Shown here: piece after piece, positions 33,774 to 41,429 of the stretch
Numbering within the stretch: the first letter of the stretch is position 1
Layout: each line of letters starts with the position of its first letter
DNA from: Litorilinea aerophila
GTDB lineage: Bacteria > Chloroflexota > Anaerolineae > Caldilineales > Caldilineaceae
Assembly: GCF_006569185.2 (NCBI RefSeq)
Contig: NZ_VIGC02000040.1
Location: forward strand, 1-49,984
Length of the DNA stretch: 49,984 nucleotides
Direction of reading: 5' to 3'
The notes under the pieces: model-generated
Told to the model about the DNA's origin: nothing
The model's input: only the letters and a program-made list of their open reading frames with translations
Databases searched by the model: none
Program-made: the position numbers and the translations under genes

Positions 33774-35543
33774 ATGAACACACACAACCCGGTCGACGAA
33801 AACCAACTCCTGGCCCAGATCTCCCGGGAGCGCCTCTGGGAGACCAACAGCACCATCGCCCGATGGAATCGCCATTCCGGCACCGACGAGGAGCGAGAGG
33901 CCTTCCGCTACGTCCAGGGCCTGCTGGACGAGTACGGACTGCAGACCACCCTGCTGGAGCATCCCGCGCTCATCAGTTACCCCCTGGACGCGTCGTTGAC
34001 CCTCCTGGATGATGCGGGAGCTCCCCTGGCCACCATCCCCTGCCTGGGCACCGCCTACAGCGCCACGGTGGAAGGCCTGGAAGCCGAGGTGGTGGACCTG
34101 GGCTTCGGCACGCCGGAGGACTACGCCCGCCAGGATGTCCGGGGCAAGATCGTCCTGCTCAACGGCCTGGCTACCCCCACCGCGGTCTATGCCGCGGAGC
34201 AGGCCGGCGCCATCGGGCAGATCTTCATCAACGACGACCACCTCCACTACATGATCGTGAGCAGCATCTGGGGGACGCCTACCCCCGCCTCGGCGGAACG
34301 CATTCCCCGCACGCCGTCGGTCTCGGTGGTGGAGCGGGACGGCCACGAGCTGCGCCGCCGTATCGCCGAGAATTCGGGCGCGGGGGGCGTTCGGGTCCGG
34401 CTCACCAGCCACGTGTTCATGGACTGGCAGCAGACGCCCCTGCTGGTGGCCGATCTGCCCGGCCAGAACGCCGACGAGTTTGTGCTCTTCAGCGGCCACC
34501 TGGATTCGTGGGAGGTGGGCGCCATGGACAACGGCAGCGCCAACGCCACCATGCTGGAGGTGGCCCGCATCCTGGCCCAACATCGGGATGTCCTCTACCG
34601 GGGGCTGCGCCTCTGCTTCTGGAGCGGCCACAGCCACGGGCGCTATTCCGGCTCCACCTGGTACGCAGATCACTTCTGGGAGGAGCTCCACGACCACTGC
34701 GTGGCCCACGTGAACATCGACTCCACCGGTGCGCGGGGCGCCACCTTCTACGGCAGCTTCCCTGCCCACCAGGAGCTGGGCCCCTTCGGCGAGGCGGTGG
34801 TGCGGGAGCAGACGGGCCAGGAGACCCATGCCCGCCCCATGAGCCGGGCTGGCGACATGAGCTTCAACGGCATCGGCATCCCGGCCCTCTTCATGAGCCT
34901 GAGCCAGGTGCCCTTCAGCGACCAGGACACCGACTACGTCTCCCTGGCCTTCGGCAAGCTCATCGGCGGCAAAATGCCCTGGTGGTGGCACACCAGCGAG
35001 GACACCCTGGACAAGATCGACCTGGATGTCCTGGAGTTGGACACCCGCATCTACCTGCTCACCCTGTGGCGGCTCTGCCATCGCCCCCTGCTGCCCATGG
35101 ACTTCCGCCCCGCGGTGGCAGCCATCCTGGAGACCCTCACCCGCCTTCAGGCGGAGGCCGGCGCGCACCTGGACCTGCAGGTGGCGCTGGAACGGGCCCA
35201 GGCCCTGGCTGCCCGGGCCGAGGAGCTGGCCCAGCGCTGCGCCCTGGTGGCGCCGGAGGATCTGGCGACCATTCAGGTCCTGAACACCCGGATGAAGGCC
35301 TTCTCTCGCTCGCTGATCCCCATCCTCTACACCGGTGCCGGCCGCTTCGACCATGACCCGGCCTGGGGCCTGCCGCCCATCCCCCTCCTGGCCGATGCGC
35401 CCCGGCTGGCCCGAATGGATCCGGACAGCGACGAGTACCATTTCCTGCGCACCCAACTGGTGCGCAATCGCAATGCGGTGAACATGGCCCTGCGAGAGGC
35501 GCTGGAGCGTACCAGCCTGCCGCCCCTCAACCCAGAGCGATGA
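33774..35543 (+). CDS. M28-family peptidase-like protein with PA-type insert
   Basis: The protein has 589 residues and no signal peptide. A PA-like insert (about 95-215, with DVRGKIVLLNG) precedes the M28 core. Zinc-site motifs seen are SGHLDSWEVGAMDNGSAN (His and the bridging Asp), VNIDSTG (Asp) and WWHTSEDT (His). The usual Glu-Glu pair is missing: the segment reads WSGHSHGRYSGSTWYAD. It may therefore be a distinct subgroup with changed chemistry. Its stop overlaps a possible start of the M20 gene. Cotranscription with a peptide-type transporter suggests intracellular peptide or amide breakdown. Confidence 0.83.
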   Translation: MNTHNPVDENQLLAQISRERLWETNSTIARWNRHSGTDEEREAFRYVQGLLDEYGLQTTLLEHPALISYPLDASLTLLDDAGAPLATIPCLGTAYSATVEGLEAEVVDLGFGTPEDYARQDVRGKIVLLNGLATPTAVYAAEQAGAIGQIFINDDHLHYMIVSSIWGTPTPASAERIPRTPSVSVVERDGHELRRRIAENSGAGGVRVRLTSHVFMDWQQTPLLVADLPGQNADEFVLFSGHLDSWEVGAMDNGSANATMLEVARILAQHRDVLYRGLRLCFWSGHSHGRYSGSTWYADHFWEELHDHCVAHVNIDSTGARGATFYGSFPAHQELGPFGEAVVREQTGQETHARPMSRAGDMSFNGIGIPALFMSLSQVPFSDQDTDYVSLAFGKLIGGKMPWWWHTSEDTLDKIDLDVLELDTRIYLLTLWRLCHRPLLPMDFRPAVAAILETLTRLQAEAGAHLDLQVALERAQALAARAEELAQRCALVAPEDLATIQVLNTRMKAFSRSLIPILYTGAGRFDHDPAWGLPPIPLLADAPRLARMDPDSDEYHFLRTQLVRNRNAVNMALREALERTSLPPLNPER

Positions 35544-35563
35544 GCCGCTGGAAGAGGTCCACC

Positions 35564-36910
35564 ATGCAAGAGATCTTCGACTACATCGACGCCCACGCCC
35601 AGGAGTACATTGGCCGGCTCCAGGCCCTCTGCCGGCAGCCCTCCATCGCGGCCCAAGGTGTGGGCATGGCTGAAACCGCGGCCATGGTCCAGCAGATGTT
35701 GACCGACGTGGGCGCGACGGCCCGCCTCATCCCCACCGACGGCTACCCCGTGGTCTACGGTGAACTGCCTGGCCGGGGCCCCCGGACCCTGCTGCTCTAC
35801 AACCACTACGATGTCCAGCCACCCGAGCCCCTGGCGCTCTGGACCCACGAGCCCTTCGGCGCCGAGATCGCCGACGGCCGCATCTGGGCCCGGGGTGTGG
35901 CCGACAACAAGGGAAACCTGGTGGCCCGCCTCTGCGCGGTGGATGCGTGGCGCCAGGTACGGGGGGAGTTGCCCCTGACCTTGAAATTTGTCTTCGAAGG
36001 GGAAGAGGAGATCGGCAGCCCTCACCTGGGCGCCTTCGCCGAAGCCCATCACACCCTGTTCCAGGCCGACGGCTGCATCTGGGAGTCCGGCTACAAGGAC
36101 CTGCAGGGCCGGCTCCAGGTCTCCCTGGGCTGCAAGGGCATCACCTACGTGGAGCTGCGCGCGCGAGGGGCCAACCGGGACCTCCACTCCTCCAACGCGG
36201 CCATCGTCCCCAACCCGGTCTGGCGGCTGGTCTGGGCCCTGCAGACCCTGAAGACACCCGATGAGCGCATCGCCATCGACGGCTTCTACGATGACGTGCG
36301 CGGGCCCTCGCCCCGCGATCGGGAGCTGCTGGCCGCGTGGGATTTCCCGGCCGAGGCCTTCCGCCAGTCCCTGGAGATTCCTGCCTTCCTCCGGGACGCG
36401 ACGGACGAGCAGGTCAAGGAGGATCTGCTCTTCCAGCCCACCTGCAACATCTGCGGCATCCAGGCAGGCTACACCGGCGAAGGATCCAAGACGGTCCTGC
36501 CCAACTACGCCTTCTGCAAGCTGGATTTTCGCCTGGTGCCGGACCAGCGCAACGAGCGGGTGTTGGCCCTGCTGCGGGAGCACCTGGACCGCCATGGCTT
36601 CTCCGACATCGAGGTGGTGGATCTTCACGGAGAAGACCCGGCCCGAACCGACCCGGATCATCCTCTGGTACAGGCGGTGGTCCGCGCGGCCCAGGTGGTC
36701 TACGCGGCGCCGCCCCAGCTCCTGCCCAGCATGGCCGGCACCGGCCCCATGTACCATCTGTGCCAGCGCTGGGGGATCGGCGCGGTGGGCTCTGGCGTGG
36801 GCCACGCCGACTCCCGCAACCACGCGCCGGACGAGAACATCTTCGTGGACGATTTCATCCAGGGCATCAAACACATGGCCCAGGTCTTCCAGGAATTTGC
36901 CGCGTCGTAG
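35564..36910 (+). CDS. M20-family metallopeptidase
   Basis: I chose the ATG at 35564 because GAAGAGG lies six bases upstream; an ATG at 35540 overlapping the previous stop is possible. The protein has 448 residues. Catalytic motifs are complete: NHYDVQP (His and Asp), GVADNKG (bridging Asp), EGEEEIGS (general base and zinc Glu) and RNHAPDEN near the end (His). An inserted dimerisation domain lies between. It would cleave dipeptides or related amides in the cytoplasm. It fits the preceding transporter and M28 gene as part of a peptide-use operon. Confidence 0.92.
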   Translation: MQEIFDYIDAHAQEYIGRLQALCRQPSIAAQGVGMAETAAMVQQMLTDVGATARLIPTDGYPVVYGELPGRGPRTLLLYNHYDVQPPEPLALWTHEPFGAEIADGRIWARGVADNKGNLVARLCAVDAWRQVRGELPLTLKFVFEGEEEIGSPHLGAFAEAHHTLFQADGCIWESGYKDLQGRLQVSLGCKGITYVELRARGANRDLHSSNAAIVPNPVWRLVWALQTLKTPDERIAIDGFYDDVRGPSPRDRELLAAWDFPAEAFRQSLEIPAFLRDATDEQVKEDLLFQPTCNICGIQAGYTGEGSKTVLPNYAFCKLDFRLVPDQRNERVLALLREHLDRHGFSDIEVVDLHGEDPARTDPDHPLVQAVVRAAQVVYAAPPQLLPSMAGTGPMYHLCQRWGIGAVGSGVGHADSRNHAPDENIFVDDFIQGIKHMAQVFQEFAAS

Positions 36911-36948
36911 GAGGTTTCAGCGAGAAATCTGTCAAGACCTGTATTCAC

Positions 36949-36971
36949 CTGTGGCTTCACTGCAAAAAGCC
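36949..36971 (+). repeat. Dispersed short repeat, copy 1
   Basis: CTGTGGCT, two variable bases, then ACTGCAAAAAGCC. The same 23-base pattern returns at 48040-48062 with only the two central bases differing. Both copies are between genes. Confidence 0.75.
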
Positions 36972-37047
36972 ATGGGGTAGGTGGATTCTTTCTCTGAAAA
37001 GTCTGTGTTTATCTGTGGTTTCTGCTGCGGAATCAAATTTGGTGGGG

Positions 37048-37085
37048 CTCCCCGTTGGGGAGTGCTATAGCGCCCGTGGTACAAT
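37048..37085 (+). promoter_or_regulatory. Small hairpin and candidate -10 box upstream of the TIM-barrel gene
   Basis: CTCCCC-GTT-GGGGAG (37048-37062) is a perfect 6-bp hairpin. TACAAT at 37080-37085 resembles a -10 box, 82 bases before the next ATG; the -35 region is poor. A separate promoter would uncouple that gene from the peptidase operon. Confidence 0.3.
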
Positions 37086-37167
37086 TTAGGGGTGGACGGT
37101 CCGGCTGGCGCCAGGGCCTGTCCATCCCGATTCTTTTCCCATCTCGTGCCATCCTGAGGAACCCTGG

Positions 37168-38124
37168 ATGCAGATACCCCTTCTCTTTGGTCCCTACGGC
37201 GGCGGTGCGCTGGCCCACGCCGAACGTCTGGCCGACTATGGCGTCAATGCCGTCTGGTTTCACGGTTTCGACGCCGACGCCTTCGAGGCCTGCCGGCGAC
37301 ATAACCTGGCCGCCTGTGTGGAGTTCAAGACCTTCCGGGCCAACTTTGACGAGCGGCCAGAGCTGATCCCCATCGGCGTGGACGGCCAGCCTATCCGCTA
37401 TGGCCGTCTGGTGCAGGGCGTCTGCCTCTCACAGGAGGAGTTCCTGGAGGAAGTGGAAACAGCCCTGGTGGAGGGCGTGCGCACGTTTCAGCCCACTGGC
37501 ATCTGGCTGGACTACCTGACCTACGCCGGTTGGTTTGAAACGCCGGCGCCCGATCTGCAGGAAAGCTGTTTCTGCCCGTCCTGCATCGCCGAGTTCTGCC
37601 AGGCCACGGGCATCGACGCCGACACGCCCCAGGCCATCCTGGCCCATCACCGGGATGCCTGGACTCGCCACAAGTGTGAGCGGATTGCCGCCTTTGCCCG
37701 CCACTACGGGGCCATCATCCGGGCCCACCTGCCTGGCTGCGTGGTCGGCGCGTACATGTGTCCCTGGCGACCGGACGAGTTCGACGGCGCGCTTCGGCGC
37801 ATCTTTGCCCAGGACTATTCCCTGTTGGCCCCGGCCATCGACGTCTTTACACCGCTCATCTATGCGCGCAAAAGCGGCCGTGCAGCCGACTGGGGACGAG
37901 CCTTCCTGGAATCGGCGCGGGATTTTGTGCCCGCCGATCGCCACATCCAACTCATCCTGGATGTTCTGGATTTCCCGGACAGCCTGGAGCATGTGGCTGC
38001 CTCCCGCGAACCCAGTTGGGGCATCCAGCTCTTCGGGGGAGCCAGCATCTTTGCAGAACCCGACGCGGCACGGATCTTCGCCGCCGCGGTGGAGCGGATG
38101 CGCGCTGCCCTGGGAGGACCTTGA
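37168..38124 (+). CDS. Putative TIM-barrel glycoside-hydrolase-like protein
   Basis: The protein has 318 residues and the ATG lies eight bases after GAGGA. There is no signal peptide. The alternation of short strands and helices (GVNAVWFHGF, NLAACVEFKTF, PTGIWLDYLTY, VVGAYMCPWRP, IDVFTPLIYAR, IQLILDVLDFP, WGIQLFGG) fits an eight-fold barrel like the hypothetical glycosyl hydrolase families. Acidic residues at strand ends (WLDYLTY) could be catalytic. A CFCPSC cluster near residue 133 might bind metal or form disulfides. The substrate is unknown. I do not recognise a named family with certainty. Confidence 0.7.
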   Translation: MQIPLLFGPYGGGALAHAERLADYGVNAVWFHGFDADAFEACRRHNLAACVEFKTFRANFDERPELIPIGVDGQPIRYGRLVQGVCLSQEEFLEEVETALVEGVRTFQPTGIWLDYLTYAGWFETPAPDLQESCFCPSCIAEFCQATGIDADTPQAILAHHRDAWTRHKCERIAAFARHYGAIIRAHLPGCVVGAYMCPWRPDEFDGALRRIFAQDYSLLAPAIDVFTPLIYARKSGRAADWGRAFLESARDFVPADRHIQLILDVLDFPDSLEHVAASREPSWGIQLFGGASIFAEPDAARIFAAAVERMRAALGGP

Positions 38125-38284
38125 CCACCTGCCGGTTGGGGTCCCATGGCTTACCGACACACAGAGGGGTGTCCTTACCTGGATCGAAAAGAGCCGGTGA
38201 GCACCCTGCCGTGCACCTTCAACCTTCCTCCAACCGCCCTGAGCCACTCTTGACCATACACTTGACAATTGGGTGACGAGAACC

Positions 38285-39598
38285 ATGAAACCGACTTCCC
38301 CTGCCAATGGGCAGTCCGGCGTTGCTAAACACGATCCATACGCGGCGTTTCGGATTCGAAACTATCGGCTCTACATCATTGGCTGGTTCATCGCCCTGGT
38401 CGGCACCCGCATCCAAAGCATTGCCATCGCCTGGGAGATGTACCAGCGCACCGGTGAAGCCCTCTCCTTGGGGCTGGTGGGGCTGGCCCAGGCCCTGCCC
38501 ACCATGGCCCTGGCCCTGCCTGCCGGGTTCCTGGCGGACAAGTTCAACCGCACCCGGCTGGTCATGCTCAGCCTGGCCGCCATGACCCTGACTTCCCTGG
38601 CCCTGGCTGGCCTCTCGGTGGCCCAGGGTTCCATCGCCTGGATGTACTTCTTCCTCTTCCTGGATGCGGCCGCAGTCATGATTGGCCGACCGGCTCGCAC
38701 CGCCCTGGTGCCCCAGCTGGTCCCGGCGGAGGTCTTCCCCAACGCGGTGACCTGGAACACCAGCATGATGCAGATCGCGTCGGTGTTGGGGCCGGCCCTG
38801 GGCGGCGTCATCGTGGCCTTCAACGTGCCCATGGCCTATGTCATCACCGCGGCCTCGTCCCTGCTCTTCCTGGTGATGCTGGCCCGGCTGGACTTCCGCT
38901 TCGACACCCGGCCGGTGGGCGGGGCTTCCCTGCAGACCCTGCTGGCGGGGATCCAGTTTGTGTGGAAGACCCGCATCATCCTGACCATGATCTCCCTGGA
39001 CCTCTTTGCCGTACTCCTGGGCGGCGCGGTCTACCTGCTGCCCATCTACGCGGAAGATATCCTGCAGGTGGGGGCCACAGGCTTTGGCTGGCTGCGGGCC
39101 GCGCCGGCCATCGGCGCCTTCTGCATGGCCATGCTCATGGTCTATCTGCCGCCCATGAAGCATGCGGGCCGGGCGCTGCTGCTCAACGTGGCCGGCTTCG
39201 GCGTGGCCACCATCATCTTCGGCATCAGCAAGTCCTTCTGGCTCTCCTTTGCCATGCTCTTCCTCACCGGCGCCTTCGACAACGTGAGCATGATCGTGCG
39301 CCAGACCCTGCAGCAACTGCTGACGCCCGACCACATGCGGGGCCGGGTTTCCGCGGTGAGCAGCGTCTTCGTGGGGGCGTCCAATGAGCTGGGCGGGCTG
39401 GAGTCGGGGCTGGTGGCCCACTGGTTTGGGCCGGTGGTCTCGGTAGTAAGCGGTGGCATCGGCACCCTGCTGGTGGTGGCCGGCGCCGCGCTCCTCTCCC
39501 CCCGGTTGCGCAACTTCGGCGCCCTCCACGACGCCCGCCCGGAGGAGGATGGAGAAGCCGCGCCGGCCAAGTTGGCAGCCAGCAGCGCCGATGATTAA
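38285..39598 (+). CDS. MFS transporter (EntS-like exporter)
   Basis: The protein has 437 residues from the ATG at 38285; a GTG at 38273 is also open. About 11-12 membrane helices are seen. The start FRIRNYRLYIIGWFIALVGTRIQ and the loop GLAQALPTMALALPAGFLADKFNRTRLVM (motif A-like) are typical of the EntS/MFS_3 group. MIVRQTLQQLLTPDHMRGRVSAV is the conserved second-half loop. It probably exports a small molecule such as a siderophore or drug. It converges on the oxidoreductase gene and has no obvious partner. Confidence 0.9.
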   Translation: MKPTSPANGQSGVAKHDPYAAFRIRNYRLYIIGWFIALVGTRIQSIAIAWEMYQRTGEALSLGLVGLAQALPTMALALPAGFLADKFNRTRLVMLSLAAMTLTSLALAGLSVAQGSIAWMYFFLFLDAAAVMIGRPARTALVPQLVPAEVFPNAVTWNTSMMQIASVLGPALGGVIVAFNVPMAYVITAASSLLFLVMLARLDFRFDTRPVGGASLQTLLAGIQFVWKTRIILTMISLDLFAVLLGGAVYLLPIYAEDILQVGATGFGWLRAAPAIGAFCMAMLMVYLPPMKHAGRALLLNVAGFGVATIIFGISKSFWLSFAMLFLTGAFDNVSMIVRQTLQQLLTPDHMRGRVSAVSSVFVGASNELGGLESGLVAHWFGPVVSVVSGGIGTLLVVAGAALLSPRLRNFGALHDARPEEDGEAAPAKLAASSADD

Positions 39599-39702
39599 GG
39601 GGTGGAAGGCCTCCTGCCCGCCCGTCGGCACCGGCGGATGTCGACTCCTCGGAGGCGCTGTAGCTGACGGAGGCGTGAGCCCCCTGGATGCGAACGGCCC
39701 TG

Positions 39703-40803
39703 TTACCACTGGCGCGAGTCGGGCACTTCCAGCCACTCGCCCCCGCGGCGGATGGACTCCTGGCTGACCAGGCCCGGCAGGGTCATGTCCATGGCCTTGT
39801 GGATGTCGATGGTCGGCGCTTTGCGTCCCTGCACCGCGTCGATAAAATCCATCACTTCGAAATAGTCGCCGCCCCCGTGTCCCGCCTGCAGCGCTTCCGG
39901 CGGTGGATCGCGCCAGATTTCCGGCAGAAACTCCGCCTCGAAGGTCTCCAGGGGCACCCACTGGTTGGGATCCCGGCAGTAGTCGCTGATCCAGACCCAG
40001 TCGCGCTCGCCGGGGCGCCGGGCCCCTTCGAAGACGCCTTTGGTGCCCTGGAGGGTGTAGTTGGTCATGGCGTGGGGCCGTTTGGAGAGCATATCCAGCC
40101 GGACCCGGATCAGCTTTCCGCTGGCCGTCTTGCACAGCAGCAGGATCGTGTCCTCCATGGCGTGCTCCGGATCGGTCCATCGCCCTGTGCCAATGCAGCT
40201 GACCCGCGCCGGCCGCTCCTGGATCCACTGCAGGCAGGGGCCCAGGCTGTGGGTGGGGTAGGTGGCGCCGTTGACGCCCACCTGCCAGTAGTAGCGCCAG
40301 GTGGGCTGGCCCTCGGGCGTGTGGTGCAGGGCCGACAGTTCGTGCAGGTATTCGCCCTCGGCGTAGTAGACCTCGCCGAAGAGGCCGGCCTCGACCATGG
40401 CCTGCACCAGGACCACGGGCTTGCGGTAGATGTAGTTCTCGGCCATCATGTAGACGGCCGAGCTCTGCCTGCAGGCCTGGACCAGCCAGCGGGCTTCGTC
40501 CATGGAAACACAGGCGGTCACTTCCGAGAGGACGTGGATATCCCGCTGCAGCGCGGCGATGGCCTGGGGCGCATGGTACTGCATGGGCGTGGCGACCACC
40601 ACCACGTCGGGCCGGGCCTCGTCCAACATCTTCTCGTAGACGGTGTAGAGCTGTGTGACGCCGGTGGCTTTGCCTGCTTCGGCCAGGGTTCGCTCGTTGA
40701 TGTCACACAGGGCCACGATCTGGGTTTCCGGGTGGAGCTGGAAGGCCTTGAAAAAGGCGCTGGAACGACGGACCCCGGCGAAGGCGACCTTGATCTCGTT
40801 CAT
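39703..40803 (-). CDS. Gfo/Idh/MocA family oxidoreductase (1)
   Basis: The protein has 366 residues. The N-terminal Rossmann fold reads IKVAFAGVRRSSAFFKAF and VVVVATPMQYHAPQAIAAL. Where the family normally has EKP, this protein has SEVTACVS. EKP carries the lysine that binds cofactor and substrate, so chemistry may differ or another lysine serves. The C-terminal domain has GEYLHELSALHH and GVNGATYPTHSLGPCLQWI, with the conserved late His. It probably oxidises or reduces a sugar or inositol-type substrate. It starts 15 bases after the GNAT gene ends on the same strand. Confidence 0.88.
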   Translation of the reverse strand: MNEIKVAFAGVRRSSAFFKAFQLHPETQIVALCDINERTLAEAGKATGVTQLYTVYEKMLDEARPDVVVVATPMQYHAPQAIAALQRDIHVLSEVTACVSMDEARWLVQACRQSSAVYMMAENYIYRKPVVLVQAMVEAGLFGEVYYAEGEYLHELSALHHTPEGQPTWRYYWQVGVNGATYPTHSLGPCLQWIQERPARVSCIGTGRWTDPEHAMEDTILLLCKTASGKLIRVRLDMLSKRPHAMTNYTLQGTKGVFEGARRPGERDWVWISDYCRDPNQWVPLETFEAEFLPEIWRDPPPEALQAGHGGGDYFEVMDFIDAVQGRKAPTIDIHKAMDMTLPGLVSQESIRRGGEWLEVPDSRQW

Positions 40804-40818
40804 CGTTGCAATGATTCC

Positions 40819-41400
40819 TCATTCTGCCCAGGATCGGGGCCAGACGTCGGGGGTGTGCGGCCAGTCCAGCTGGGCACAGATCGCGTGCCAGCGCTCTGCT
40901 ATGCCGGGCGCAAACAGGAAAGGGACATACCCCAGTTTGAGATAGGTCTTCAACGCCGGCAGCCGCCAGTCGTCGGTCTTCAGATAGATATGGCGATATC
41001 CGGCCGCGAGGAAGCGTGCCGTGACCGCGGCGCAGACAGCCAAACCCAATCCCCGGCCCGCATGGGCTGGATCGCCGGCCACCCAGCCCAACTCGCCGCC
41101 AAAGGGGTGTAGCTCTGTGGCGTTATGGGTGGCCATGGCCGTGGCCACAATCTTGCCGCTCTGGGCGTGGATGGCCAGGAACCAGCCCTCCGGCAGCACC
41201 CGGGCGAGCCAGGGCTGCAACTTCTCGTCATCCCATCCCGTGAAGCCGGCCAGCTCCATGACCGCATAAAAGGAAGGTTCATCGCCCGGCTGGTAGGTGC
41301 GCAGGAAATAGCCGGGCGGCATCTGTACGGCCGGGGGCGTGTCCAGCCGATGGGGCGGCCAGACCATATGCAATTGGGTATAAGGTTTGTCCCTGTTCAA
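40819..41400 (-). CDS. GNAT family N-acetyltransferase
   Basis: The start is a TTG at 41400, five bases after AGGAGG; no ATG nearby has a comparable site. The protein has 193 residues. The acetyl-CoA loop is in GDPAHAGRGLGLAVCAAVTARFLA (about residues 117-140), and YLKTDDWRLPALKTYLKLGYVPF forms the last strand and helix. The acceptor is unknown. It lies 29 bases after the metal ATPase gene and may belong to the same transcript. Confidence 0.88.
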   Translation of the reverse strand: MNRDKPYTQLHMVWPPHRLDTPPAVQMPPGYFLRTYQPGDEPSFYAVMELAGFTGWDDEKLQPWLARVLPEGWFLAIHAQSGKIVATAMATHNATELHPFGGELGWVAGDPAHAGRGLGLAVCAAVTARFLAAGYRHIYLKTDDWRLPALKTYLKLGYVPFLFAPGIAERWHAICAQLDWPHTPDVWPRSWAE

Positions 41401-41429
41401 CGGGGCCTCCTGGGTGGCACTCTTATCAT

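Noticed and set aside
33738-35456. 572-codon minus-strand frame opposite the M28 gene
   Set aside because: Typical mirror frame in GC-rich DNA; the M28 zinc-site motifs are on the plus strand.
39688-41112. 474-codon plus-strand frame opposite the first Gfo/Idh/MocA and GNAT genes
   Set aside because: Both minus-strand genes have clear motifs; this frame has none.
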